A stretch of DNA of 64,000 nucleotides from Clostridia bacterium DTU025 (GCA_001513145.1 LFSP01000043.1:1-64000), one strand, 5' to 3'; positions 26,479 through 34,185 are shown, numbered from the stretch's first letter. Translations and numbers: made by a program. Notes: a model not told the origin generated them from the sequence alone.

Positions 26479-27765
26479 AGCGCTCCAGAGTACCCTTCCG
26501 GTGGCGCCGGCAGGCGGCGCTATCCCCAGCAGATACGATATGGTGGGGGCCACGTCGATGATGGGCGTCGGCTCCTCGATCACCACCCCCTGGCGTATTC
26601 CGGCGCCGCTTAACACCATAAACACGTTGGTGGAAGACCGGTGCCGGCCGTCATGGTTGGCGCCCACTCCGAACAGCACGTCCTTGGCGGAGAAGTGGTG
26701 CGGCGGCTCGGGCCAGACCAGCATGTCGCCGCTTAAGGGGCTTGTGCCCAGGTGATCAAGCTCGTCCCTGGTGAGGACTCCGCCCACGTATGGCTGCGCG
26801 GCGATGCTGGCAGCCAGCGCGTCGAGGCGGGCGCGGTCCATCTCATGCAGGAAGTAGACCTGAACGGCCATGCCTGTCGACAGGATGATCGCGTCTGTGG
26901 CACTGGACGGTTGGTCGTCCATATCCAGCACCTCGGCCTTGAGCCCCGCGCGGCTGAACTGCGACAGAAGCTCCGGCATGCTGGACCGCCCCCAGTACGG
27001 GGTCATGCCGTGGTCCGACGTGAGGATTATAGTAGTCCGTTCGAAGATTCCGAGCTTTCGCAAGCCGTCAAGGAGGGTTCCCAGCGCCCTGTCCATCCTG
27101 GAAAGCTCAGACGCCATCTTCCGGCGCCAGCTGGGCTCCGCCAGGGACGGCAGAGTCCCGTAGCCCAGCCCATTGTGGCCGGCGGCGTCCAGGTCGTCGC
27201 CGTAGATGGCCAGGAACTCCGGCATGCCGGACTCGATGATCTTCAGGGCCTCTGCCACCCGGCGCTCGAACCTGCCGCCTGGCTGCACGTACGTGTCTGC
27301 GCGGCCCTGCAGGACGAACTGCTGCACCGACGCGGTGGAAAGCCCCGCCTTCGCTGCAGCCTCGGCCACAGTCTCCACGTTGTTGAACCTGCCGGAAACC
27401 TTCACCATGTTCGTGGCGGCGTCGTAGTGGCGGCCGACGTTGCCGTGGGTTTCAGGCCATGCCCCTGTGAGGGCGCTGGTCTGCATGGCCGTGGTGACGC
27501 TGGGAACGCCTGTGTACGCGTTGGGGAAGTACGCGCCCTGGCTGACCAGGCCCTCCAGGTTCGGAGCGCCTGGCCCGCCAGGGGCCACTGCCCAGTCGAA
27601 GTAGTCGCGGCGGAATCCGTCCCAGTTGATGTATATGACGAACCTTTCGGGTTCCGCGGCGCCAACCGTCAACAACAACAGCTGCGATGAGATGGCGAGA
27701 GCGGCGACGGCCGCCAGCGCCACTGCCCTGGTTCGCCGGCACACGAACACGAGAAAGCGGGGCAT
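26419..27765 (-). CDS. Exported alkaline phosphatase/nucleotide pyrophosphatase-superfamily enzyme
   Basis: A 448-aa secreted phosphodiesterase-type metalloenzyme. A long signal peptide is followed by the first metal site (YINWDGFRRDYFD), the nucleophile region VPSVTTAMQTSALTG with the likely Thr, and DDLDAAGHNGLG and LTSDHGMTPY as the metal-binding Asp/His motifs. The substrate could be a phosphodiester or a glycolipid head group. GGAGGG lies 5 bp before the ATG at 27765; an in-frame ATG at 27783 is less likely. A degenerate copy of the dispersed repeat lies in the signal-peptide region. It is convergent with murJ and overlaps it by 60 bp. Confidence 0.86.
   Translation of the reverse strand: MPRFLVFVCRRTRAVALAAVAALAISSQLLLLTVGAAEPERFVIYINWDGFRRDYFDWAVAPGGPGAPNLEGLVSQGAYFPNAYTGVPSVTTAMQTSALTGAWPETHGNVGRHYDAATNMVKVSGRFNNVETVAEAAAKAGLSTASVQQFVLQGRADTYVQPGGRFERRVAEALKIIESGMPEFLAIYGDDLDAAGHNGLGYGTLPSLAEPSWRRKMASELSRMDRALGTLLDGLRKLGIFERTTIILTSDHGMTPYWGRSSMPELLSQFSRAGLKAEVLDMDDQPSSATDAIILSTGMAVQVYFLHEMDRARLDALAASIAAQPYVGGVLTRDELDHLGTSPLSGDMLVWPEPPHHFSAKDVLFGVGANHDGRHRSSTNVFMVLSGAGIRQGVVIEEPTPIIDVAPTISYLLGIAPPAGATGRVLWSALSSSANPGGPLTYGVDSER
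27662..27690 (+). repeat. Dispersed repeat, degenerate unit in a signal-peptide region
   Basis: CCAACCGTCAACAACAACAG followed by CTGCGATGA matches the family with several changes. It encodes, on the other strand, part of the hydrophobic core and cleavage region of the phosphodiesterase-like protein (SSQLLLLTVGA). Confidence 0.7.
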
Positions 27766-27815
27766 GATATCCCTCCACGTCAATCATACCCCGCCGTAAG
27801 CTGCCAGACCGTATG

Positions 27816-29117
27816 TCAATTCATGGGCATGTTCTTTATGAGCGTGAGGTTGCCGCGCCTGGCCGCCCGCAGCACCGGCCCCATGTACTCGTCCACGTCG
27901 TCCGCGGTCATCGGCACCGGCATGTTGCGCAGCTTCGACTCAAGCTGCGGGTTCTTCGCGGCCTTCAGCGCCCGGTCGATGTGCTCCTCGGTGAACCCGG
28001 GAAGCTGCTCGAGGGTGGTGGGGAAGCCCATCCTGAGGCTCAGGGCCTGCATGCCCCTGGCCACCGCCAGGCCCAGCTCACGCCCCTTGAGCCTGTCAAG
28101 GTCGTCGGCGATGTATCCGTGCCTGCTGAAGATGTCGCCGATGAGCCTGACCTGCCTCTCTATGGCAGGCGCAAAGAACACGGTGTAGTACGGGTTCATC
28201 ACGGCGCAGGCCCTGCCGTGGCTGGCGACGTCCACGAAGGAGAAGCTGTTGAGGTGCGCGCCGTTGGTGCCGCCAACCATTATGGCGTAGCCGCCGAGGT
28301 CAGTGCCGAGCCCCAGAGCCTCCATGCACTCGGGGGAGCCGGGATCCTCCAGCGCCAGCTCCATGCCGGTCACCAGCAGCTCTATCCCGGTGCACGCGAT
28401 GCGGCTGACCTTCTCGAAGCTTTCCTGGCTGGCCCCGTAGAACACCTCCAGGCAGTGGGAGAGACCGTCGAACGCTCCGTCCAGCACCAGGCTCCTGGGG
28501 GAGCTTGCCGTCACCGAGTAATCGAACGCTGCCGCCGGCGGCGTGATCGCGTCGTCGATCAGGAGGCGTTTCTGGTTCTGGTAGTAGTCTGTGACGTTGG
28601 AGTACTTGGTCAGGTGCGCGCCGGACCCTGCCGCCGTCATCACCGCCAGCATGGGGATGAGCTCGAGCCCTGTCGCAGCCAGGCGCCTGGTCACCAGGTC
28701 AGTGCCGTAGTATTCCTCCAGGTCGGGACTTACGCCGGCGAAGCATGCGGCCACTATGGCGGCCTTCGTGGCGTCGATGGTGGACCCGCCTCCCACCGCC
28801 ACCACGCAGTCAGGCCTGTGCTGCAGTATGTACAGGGCGATGCGGTAGACGTCGTCCGAGGGCGAGTTCGGCCTCGACCCTGGCACCACGCCGTCGTATG
28901 CCAGCTCCACCCCGGCGTCCTTCATCGACGCCAGCACCTGGTTTACGGTGGGCCTGAGCCACGCGCTGTGGTTGGCCACCACCAGCGCCCGCCTGCCCAA
29001 CCCCCGGACCAGCTTGCCCGCGCGCTCCAGCGCGCCGGCGCCGTAAGCGTAGCGGTCTCCCTTGAACTCGGAAAGGAGCTGGCACGCCCTTGCCTTGACC
29101 TCTTCGTTGTGGGACAT
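27816..29117 (-). CDS. Iron-containing alcohol dehydrogenase
   Basis: A 433-aa group III alcohol dehydrogenase. The NAD-binding motif VAVGGGSTIDATKA, the GSGAHLT motif, DGLSHCLEVFYG and ASHGRACAVMNPYY hold the expected Asp and His metal ligands. Such enzymes reduce aldehydes to alcohols (butanol, propanediol or lactaldehyde type) during fermentation; the substrate is not decidable. It is transcribed leftward, 50 bp upstream of the phosphodiesterase-like gene, and divergently from the HAD phosphatase across a 100-bp gap. Confidence 0.9.
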   Translation of the reverse strand: MSHNEEVKARACQLLSEFKGDRYAYGAGALERAGKLVRGLGRRALVVANHSAWLRPTVNQVLASMKDAGVELAYDGVVPGSRPNSPSDDVYRIALYILQHRPDCVVAVGGGSTIDATKAAIVAACFAGVSPDLEEYYGTDLVTRRLAATGLELIPMLAVMTAAGSGAHLTKYSNVTDYYQNQKRLLIDDAITPPAAAFDYSVTASSPRSLVLDGAFDGLSHCLEVFYGASQESFEKVSRIACTGIELLVTGMELALEDPGSPECMEALGLGTDLGGYAIMVGGTNGAHLNSFSFVDVASHGRACAVMNPYYTVFFAPAIERQVRLIGDIFSRHGYIADDLDRLKGRELGLAVARGMQALSLRMGFPTTLEQLPGFTEEHIDRALKAAKNPQLESKLRNMPVPMTADDVDEYMGPVLRAARRGNLTLIKNMPMN

Positions 29118-29219
29118 GTTCCGACCCTCCAGCCTGCTAGTACTAGGATTTCCTTGAATGAGACCTCTCGCAAGTATAGAATCTCCAGTGAAGACTGAAC
29201 GCCAAAGGAGCGGCTAGAC

Positions 29220-30029
29220 GTGTTGGAACAAGTAAGATGCCTCCTTCTGGACCTTGACGGCACCATATACCTGGGAGACCAGCTAATCCCCGGCGCGCTG
29301 CGCCTGAAGGAGGCGGCCGAGCGCATCGGGATGGACGTCTTCTTCCTCACCAACAACTCGTCCCGCTCCAGAGAGCATTACTCCAAGAAGATCACGAAAA
29401 TGGGCTGGCCCGTCCACGTCGACTCCGTCCTCAGCTCCACGCAGGCCACGGCCCTGACGCTGCTTGAGCGGGGCTGGCGCCGCGTGTACCTGGTGGGCAC
29501 CCCCAGCTTCCGCCAGGAGCTGGAGAACTACGGTATCACTGTCGCTGGAGACGCCGAGCCTTCGGTGGACTGCGTCGTGGTGGGCTTCGACACCACCTTG
29601 GAGTACTCAAAGCTGAGGGCCGCTGGACGGCATATCCTCCGTGGCACGCCCATGATCTCGTCGAACCCAGACCGCGTATGCCCCCTCGAAGGCGGCGAGT
29701 TCATCCCTGACTGCGCCGCCATCACCGCGTGCCTGCTTACGGCCTACCCCGGCACCACCACGGAGTACATGGGCAAGCCCGAGCTTCCAATGCTGCGGCT
29801 GGTGGAGTCGCGCACCCGCTGGCGCGGCAGAGCCATCGCCATGGTGGGAGACAGGCTCTACACCGACGTGCGCTTCGGTTCCCGCTGGGGCCTCACCGCC
29901 GTGCTCACGCTGTCGGGGGAGACCGCCGTCGAGGACCTTGGCCCCGACGATAGGCCCGACGTCATCGTGAAGGACGTGGGCGAGCTGGCGGATATGCTGC
30001 TCGAGGCCAATGGGCTGAAGCCATTGTAG
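29220..30029 (+). CDS. HAD-IIA family hydrolase (NagD/p-nitrophenylphosphatase-like)
   Basis: A 269-aa phosphatase of the haloacid dehalogenase superfamily. Motif I is LLLDLDGTIYLGD, motif II LTNNSSRS, motif III the Lys in MGKPELPM and motif IV AMVGDRLYTDV; the type IIA cap lies between. It removes phosphate from sugar phosphates, nucleotides or 2-phosphoglycolate-like compounds. The start is GTG at 29220, 9 bp after AAAGGAG. The last residues and stop codon (KPL-stop) lie within a copy of the dispersed repeat. Confidence 0.92.
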   Translation: MLEQVRCLLLDLDGTIYLGDQLIPGALRLKEAAERIGMDVFFLTNNSSRSREHYSKKITKMGWPVHVDSVLSSTQATALTLLERGWRRVYLVGTPSFRQELENYGITVAGDAEPSVDCVVVGFDTTLEYSKLRAAGRHILRGTPMISSNPDRVCPLEGGEFIPDCAAITACLLTAYPGTTTEYMGKPELPMLRLVESRTRWRGRAIAMVGDRLYTDVRFGSRWGLTAVLTLSGETAVEDLGPDDRPDVIVKDVGELADMLLEANGLKPL

Positions 30030-30049
30030 CTGTTGACCTTGGCGGTTGG
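30021..30049 (-). repeat. Dispersed repeat, single unit overlapping a stop codon
   Basis: An inverted-orientation, moderately degenerate unit (CCATTGTAGCTG ... GGCGGTTGG). It supplies the last two codons and the TAG stop of the HAD hydrolase gene and the spacer before glpP. Confidence 0.8.
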
Positions 30050-30061
30050 TGCCTGACGCCT

Positions 30062-30667
30062 CTAGCGGCTGTAGCCCCACAGCTCCTGGTTGCTGGTGGA
30101 CACCCCTAGGGCGCCTGCGGCCAGCACCGCCTCGAGGTCCTCGGCGGTTTGCACCAGGCCGCCGGCGATGAAGGGCGACATCTTGTCCAGGGGCAGCCGC
30201 GGGGCCACCCGAGGGAGCACCAGCGCCGGCAAGATCTCCACGGCGTCAGGCTTCGATGATGCGGCCACCTCCAGCCCTGTCTTGAGCGACTCGGAATCCA
30301 GCAGGAAGAGGCGGAGTATAGCCACGAGCCCTTCGGACATGGCCGCCCTGATCAGCGAGGTCCTGGTGGTGAGTATGCCCTTCAGGCCTATCTCAGTGGC
30401 CAGCCACTTCACCCCCGGGCCGTCCTTGCCGATCCCCTGGATCAGGTCCAGGTGGCAGAAGGGGTATATCCCCAGGGGCTCGCACCTGGTGCACAGGTCC
30501 CTGAGGTCATATATGGTGCCGGTCAAGAGGAACACGACCTTTGCGCCGCAGCGGGCGGCAACGTCCACGTCCTCCGCACGCCTGAGCGCAGGGATTGCCG
30601 GGTGTTTGACCAGGTGTTCCAGGATCTCCCGCCGCTGCGCGGGGCCGAGGCCGGGCGTCCGTGTCAA
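30062..30667 (-). CDS. glpP: Glycerol-3-phosphate responsive antiterminator GlpP
   Basis: A 201-aa RNA-binding antiterminator of the GlpP family, which binds glycerol-3-phosphate and lets polymerase read through leader terminators of glycerol genes. Family segments are REILEHLVKHPAIPALR, VVFLLTGTIYDL, HLDLIQGIG and FIAGGLVQTAEDLEAVLAAG. The frame is open far upstream, but GGAGGGAG 9 bp before the TTG at 30667 sets the start. No glpF, glpK or glpD gene lies in the window, so its targets are elsewhere. Confidence 0.88.
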   Translation of the reverse strand: MTRTPGLGPAQRREILEHLVKHPAIPALRRAEDVDVAARCGAKVVFLLTGTIYDLRDLCTRCEPLGIYPFCHLDLIQGIGKDGPGVKWLATEIGLKGILTTRTSLIRAAMSEGLVAILRLFLLDSESLKTGLEVAASSKPDAVEILPALVLPRVAPRLPLDKMSPFIAGGLVQTAEDLEAVLAAGALGVSTSNQELWGYSR

Positions 30668-30769
30668 GCGTATGCACTCCCTCCGCAGGCGGCCAGCGCC
30701 TGATGTGAGAAGCTTTATCCTTTGAATGATATACTTGTTGGCGTTGCCAGCGCAACTGGGGGGCTGAAC

Positions 30770-31750
30770 ATGAAGCGCAGGTGGAGGGCCTTGCTCGCGA
30801 TCCTTTGCGGCTGTGCTACTCTGTGGTTGGCGGCCTCTGGCTGGGCCAAAGCCGCGCCAACCGTCACCTACAACAGCTGCAATGGGTTCGAAGAGGAAGG
30901 CATGCCGGTCGCATCCATTGTCATGGGGGAGGAGCTCGGGCGCTGGGGCCCCGGCCGCAGCGGAGGCCTGATCCTGAGCGGCGAGGCGTCGCCGTTTCGA
31001 TGGTTCGGCTACTCGTTGACAGCGGGCAATGCCAGCTACGTGCGGCTCGTGGCGCCGCTGCAGGAGGAGGGCCAGAGGGTGGAGAGGCGGCTCGTCGGGC
31101 ACAGGCTGGAGTACCGCCCGTGTCCGTGGCTGGTCGTGGCGGTGAGCGAGACTGCTGTGGGTTCGGGGGATCTGTCTGCGATAATGTACTGGCCATTCCC
31201 GGGCTTTCCGCTGTACGGTCTTCAGAAGGCGGCATATCAGGCGGACTCGAAGCAGGACTCCCTGATAAACGTGCAGCTGGGCGCGGATTTCCGGGTGAGC
31301 GTGGGACGGGCGGAGCTGTGGGGCGAGTTTCTCATCGACGACGCCCAGGCCACCCTGGAGGAAAAGGCGAAGGTGCCTGACATGATAGCGTACCTGGTGG
31401 GCGCGGGGGTGTCGGGCCTCGGGCCTGAGGGCAAGCTCAGCGTGAGGGGGGAGTACGTGAGGATAGCCAACTTCGTGTACTCGCACAGGAACCCCGATTC
31501 CGCATACATTCTGGACGGAAAGCCGCTGGGCCACAGCCTGGGCCCTGACGCCGACATGTTTGAGCTCGCGGCGGAATACGCCCTCGGGCCGGGCGGGCCC
31601 ACCATCGAGGCGGCCGCCTCCGTACAGCGCCACGGCGAGGGCGAGCTGGCTAAGCCGTGGGCGGAGCACAAGCCGCCGCCTGGAAAGTTCCCGTCCGGCG
31701 AGGTTGAACTGGTGTTCACCGCATCCTTAGGTGTCAGAATGGACATATGA
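30770..31750 (+). CDS. Exported beta-barrel-like protein resembling capsule assembly Wzi proteins
   Basis: A 326-aa exported protein. The signal peptide (about residues 1-29) is encoded by an inverted pair of the dispersed repeat. The mature part has alternating strands and segments reminiscent of Wzi-like barrels: ELWGEFLIDDAQATLEEK, SVRGEYVRIANFVYSH, LDGKPLGHSLGPDADMFEL, and a terminal VELVFTASLGVRMDI. Wzi proteins are outer-membrane barrels, so this would suggest a second membrane. The similarity is by eye and partial. The ATG at 30770 is preceded by GGGGGG. It is convergent with a second small barrel-like gene. Confidence 0.65.
   Translation: MKRRWRALLAILCGCATLWLAASGWAKAAPTVTYNSCNGFEEEGMPVASIVMGEELGRWGPGRSGGLILSGEASPFRWFGYSLTAGNASYVRLVAPLQEEGQRVERRLVGHRLEYRPCPWLVVAVSETAVGSGDLSAIMYWPFPGFPLYGLQKAAYQADSKQDSLINVQLGADFRVSVGRAELWGEFLIDDAQATLEEKAKVPDMIAYLVGAGVSGLGPEGKLSVRGEYVRIANFVYSHRNPDSAYILDGKPLGHSLGPDADMFELAAEYALGPGGPTIEAAASVQRHGEGELAKPWAEHKPPPGKFPSGEVELVFTASLGVRMDI
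30804..30885. repeat. Dispersed palindromic repeat, inverted pair 3, inside a CDS
   Basis: Left unit 30804-30830 (inverted) and right unit 30857-30885, both degenerate, are separated by 26 bp. The whole pair is read as the core and cleavage region of a signal peptide (LCGCATLWLA ... APTVTYNSCNG). Confidence 0.75.
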
Positions 31751-31790
31751 CGGGCGCCGGGCAAGCTGCGGTCGGTCGGCCCCTGGTGGG

Positions 31791-32210
31791 TTAGAACGTG
31801 ATGCGCACCCCCGACCTGACCTTGCCGTAGCTTGCGGGGGCCATAACCCACTCGAACTCGGCGAAGAGCTTGTGGAACTCGCCGCCTGCCAGCACTGACG
31901 GATGCACCTCTTTCGAGTGGATCTCCCACGTGGCGCCGGCCCCGACGTAGGCTCCGGTGAGCACGAACACCCTGTGCGGTATGTACAGCAGCGCCGACGC
32001 CGTGGCTGAGCCGCCGTCTTCTAGGATGTCGAGGTTCAGGGAGAGGTTGAACCAGTCCAGCGGCCTGAACCCCGTGCCGATGTTGAAGCCGTCTCCAAGG
32101 ACAAAAGAAGCTTGAACCCAGGAGTTCGCGTCGCAGGCCGCGGGCGCCGCCAGGGCAGTCAGCACTGCGACGAACACGCACACTGACAGTGCCAGTATCT
32201 TGGTCTTCAT
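31791..32210 (-). CDS. Small exported beta-barrel-like protein
   Basis: A 139-aa exported protein with a clear signal peptide (MKTKILALSVCVFVAVLTAL) and a body of alternating hydrophobic strands (LNLDILEDGGSATASALLYI). It ends in SGVRITF; a C-terminal Phe on an amphipathic strand is the usual signal for outer-membrane barrel assembly. GGGAGGTGA lies about 8 bp before the ATG at 32210. I recognise no named family. It is convergent with the Wzi-like gene, 40 bp apart, and divergent from the VanZ-like gene. Confidence 0.7.
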   Translation of the reverse strand: MKTKILALSVCVFVAVLTALAAPAACDANSWVQASFVLGDGFNIGTGFRPLDWFNLSLNLDILEDGGSATASALLYIPHRVFVLTGAYVGAGATWEIHSKEVHPSVLAGGEFHKLFAEFEWVMAPASYGKVRSGVRITF

Positions 32211-32254
32211 GTGAATGTCACCTCCCATTGGGCGGTTTTTCGGAGGAATGAGCC

Positions 32255-32707
32255 TTGAGCCAACGGCGCCGAGCCCTGTTGTGGTGGGCCTTAGTTGCAG
32301 CGTACCTGTTGACAATAGCCATCGCCTGGACCAGGCCTGAGTTCGGCGCCGACTACGCGATCCGCCTTCTCGCGCGTTGGTTCCCGACGCTTGAGCCTGC
32401 CAAAATAAGGCTCGCCGTGGTCGCAGCGCGGAAGGTCGCGCATTTTCTCGGATATGGTGTATTCTCCGTCATCCTGTGCAACGCCTTCCTGTCGATGGCG
32501 CCTGATAGGCCCTCTCGAAGAAACGTGTTCGGCCGCGCTGTCCTCGCAGCTTTGGGGGCCTTGGCGCTGGCCGTCATAGACGAATCGCGTCAGCACGCGT
32601 CGCCTTTCCGCACCGGCGCCACGGCAGATATTTTCCTCGACGTGTTGGGGATAGCCACGGGGCTGGCCTTGCGGATTCTAACTGGCAATGGAAGACGGGA
32701 AACGTGA
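32255..32707 (+). CDS. VanZ family membrane protein
   Basis: A 150-aa protein with about four membrane helices. Family marks are ARKVAHFLGYGVFSVIL and the late VIDESRQHASPFRTGATADIFLDVLGIATG. VanZ-like proteins are linked to cell-envelope functions and teicoplanin tolerance, but the mechanism is unknown. The start is TTG at 32255, 8 bp after GGAGG. prsA follows 63 bp later with its own -10 box. Confidence 0.85.
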   Translation: MSQRRRALLWWALVAAYLLTIAIAWTRPEFGADYAIRLLARWFPTLEPAKIRLAVVAARKVAHFLGYGVFSVILCNAFLSMAPDRPSRRNVFGRAVLAALGALALAVIDESRQHASPFRTGATADIFLDVLGIATGLALRILTGNGRRET

Positions 32708-32722
32708 GTGCAAGATATGCGT

Positions 32723-32728
32723 TATAAT
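32723..32728 (+). promoter_or_regulatory. -10 box for the PrsA-like gene
   Basis: A perfect TATAAT lies 42 bp before the ATG of the foldase gene. The hexamer 17 bp upstream is not a good -35, so the promoter may need an activator or be weak. Confidence 0.5.
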
Positions 32729-32770
32729 ACTGAGAGTGGCACTGCAACTTCATAATGGGAGGTCGGCTTC

Positions 32771-33787
32771 ATGAGACTTAAGAGACTCTTAGCTTCATCG
32801 CTACTCGCGCTTTTCCTAGTGGCTGCCGTGGCATGGCCCGGTGCGGCGGCCGACACTGAGCTCGTGGTAAAGCTCAAGGACGGACTTGAGATCCTGGTGG
32901 AGATCCCGGTGGACCCCGAGGCCATAGAATCGTTCCACGTCGGCTCCACGCAGTTCGTGGCCCAGGAGGCCGGCGGCGCTCTGATCGCCCGCGTCGGCGA
33001 TGAGGAGATCCCTGCGAAAGCGTTCTATGACAGCCTGGTGGAGCTTGCCGGCAGGGACGTGCTGATGCAGCTCATGGCCGAGGCGGCGCTGCGGGACGCC
33101 GCCAGAGCCAGAAACGTGACTGTGACCGAAGAGGACGTCGTAGCCGAGCTGGAGTCCATCAAGAGCCAGCTGGGCCCGGCGTTCGACCAGATCCTTATCC
33201 AGTACAACATGACCGAGGCCGACCTTCTTCACAACATAGAGCTGAGCCTGCTCGCGGTGGAGATCGCCAATGCCGGCCGCGAGATCACCGACGCAGAGGT
33301 GGAGGAGTACTACAACGCCAACATCGATGTGTTCTCGATTCCCGAATCGGTGAGGGCAAGTCACATATTAGTGGAGACTGAAGAGGAGGTCCAGGCGGTT
33401 CTGGACGCGCTGGAAGAGGGCCAGTCCTTCGCAGACCTGGCGATGCGGTACTCCATCGACACCGGATCGGCGGTGCGCGGCGGCGACCTCGGCTACTTCT
33501 ACCGTGGAGACATGGTCCAGGAGTTCGAGGACGTTGCGTTTGCGCTGGAGGTGGGCGAGACCAGCGGCGCGGTGAAGACGGACTACGGCTACCACGTGAT
33601 CGCTCTCACCGACAGGATCCCGCGGAAGGTGTACTCGCTGGAAGAGGTGAGGGAGGACGTCATCACCATGATGAGGCAGCAGCGCACCCCGGAGTTCGGG
33701 CAGCTGGTGTCGGAGCTTCTGAGGACCACTCCCGTCACCATCTATGACGAGAGGTTCCAGGATCTCAGCAACTCATTGCAGCCGTAG
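32771..33787 (+). CDS. PrsA/SurA-like peptidylprolyl isomerase
   Basis: A 338-aa exported foldase. A signal peptide (about residues 1-27, no lipobox Cys) precedes a SurA-N-like chaperone region and a PpiC parvulin domain (about 195-285: VRASHILVETEEE, FADLAMRYSID, GGDLGYFYRGDMV, YGYHVIALTDR). It helps fold secreted or outer-membrane proteins. The lack of a lipobox differs from Bacillus PrsA and would fit a soluble SurA-like periplasmic protein. GGGAGG lies before the ATG. The last codons and stop (SLQP-stop) are inside a unit of the dispersed repeat. Confidence 0.9.
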   Translation: MRLKRLLASSLLALFLVAAVAWPGAAADTELVVKLKDGLEILVEIPVDPEAIESFHVGSTQFVAQEAGGALIARVGDEEIPAKAFYDSLVELAGRDVLMQLMAEAALRDAARARNVTVTEEDVVAELESIKSQLGPAFDQILIQYNMTEADLLHNIELSLLAVEIANAGREITDAEVEEYYNANIDVFSIPESVRASHILVETEEEVQAVLDALEEGQSFADLAMRYSIDTGSAVRGGDLGYFYRGDMVQEFEDVAFALEVGETSGAVKTDYGYHVIALTDRIPRKVYSLEEVREDVITMMRQQRTPEFGQLVSELLRTTPVTIYDERFQDLSNSLQP

Positions 33788-33893
33788 CAGTTAACGGTTG
33801 GTGGGGAACCCGGGCGAGCTTGAAGCGGTGCGCCCGGGTTCCTGTGCCTTCAGGGGCTCTGCTACCAACCGCCAACTGACACAGCCGCAATGG
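33773..33893. repeat. Dispersed palindromic repeat, inverted pair 4
   Basis: Left unit 33773-33801 (inverted) covers the stop codon of the PrsA-like gene; right unit 33865-33893 is near consensus. The 63 bp between them contain a separate GC-rich hairpin at 33806-33841. Confidence 0.88.
33806..33841 (+). terminator. Hairpin, probable terminator
   Basis: GAACCCGGGCG and CGCCCGGGTTC pair perfectly over 11 bp with a 14-nt loop, 19 bp after the PrsA-like stop. The T-run is poor (TTCCTGTGCCTT), so strength is uncertain. Confidence 0.55.
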
Positions 33894-33921
33894 GTTTCGT
33901 GGGGCACTGGGGCCTGTGCCT

Positions 33922-34140
33922 TTACGCGTCAGGTTCATGTTCCTCTGGCAGACCGGCACGCTGCTGTGGCGCCGGACGCACGTCCACGAGAAACCTGCCC
34001 GAAAGCGGCCTGGAATTGTTGTTCTCCGAGAATTCTACGGTGAGGGCGATTGCCGATACGATGGTCCCCACGACAGATATCCACGTGCCTATGAGGTCCA
34101 GGAGGTCGGCTACCGACCTTCTTGAGGAATCGTCGTTCAC
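33922..34140 (-). CDS. Small membrane protein
   Basis: A 72-aa protein with one hydrophobic helix (IGTWISVVGTIVSAIALTV) after a short charged N-terminus (VNDDSSRRSVADLLDL) and a polar tail. AGGAGG lies 8 bp before the GTG at 34140, which is why I accept it. It is divergent from mobA. No family is recognised. Confidence 0.5.
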   Translation of the reverse strand: MNDDSSRRSVADLLDLIGTWISVVGTIVSAIALTVEFSENNNSRPLSGRFLVDVRPAPQQRAGLPEEHEPDA

Positions 34141-34185
34141 GTGCAGCGCCTCCTCAGTCTGGTCGAACACTCAAGGATACGCTTG

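Noticed and set aside
27813-29198. Rightward 461-aa frame opposite the alcohol dehydrogenase
   Set aside because: Antisense of a clear enzyme; no motifs of its own.
30668-31669. Long N-terminal extension of the glpP frame
   Set aside because: It is the antisense of the Wzi-like gene; GlpP homology and a ribosome site begin at 30667.
7685-33893. Possible CRISPR array from many 29-bp repeats
   Set aside because: The units are kilobases apart, occur in both orientations, and have no regular spacers or cas genes.
33798-34043. Rightward 81-aa frame through the repeat right arm
   Set aside because: It reads through a hairpin and repeat and has no ribosome site.
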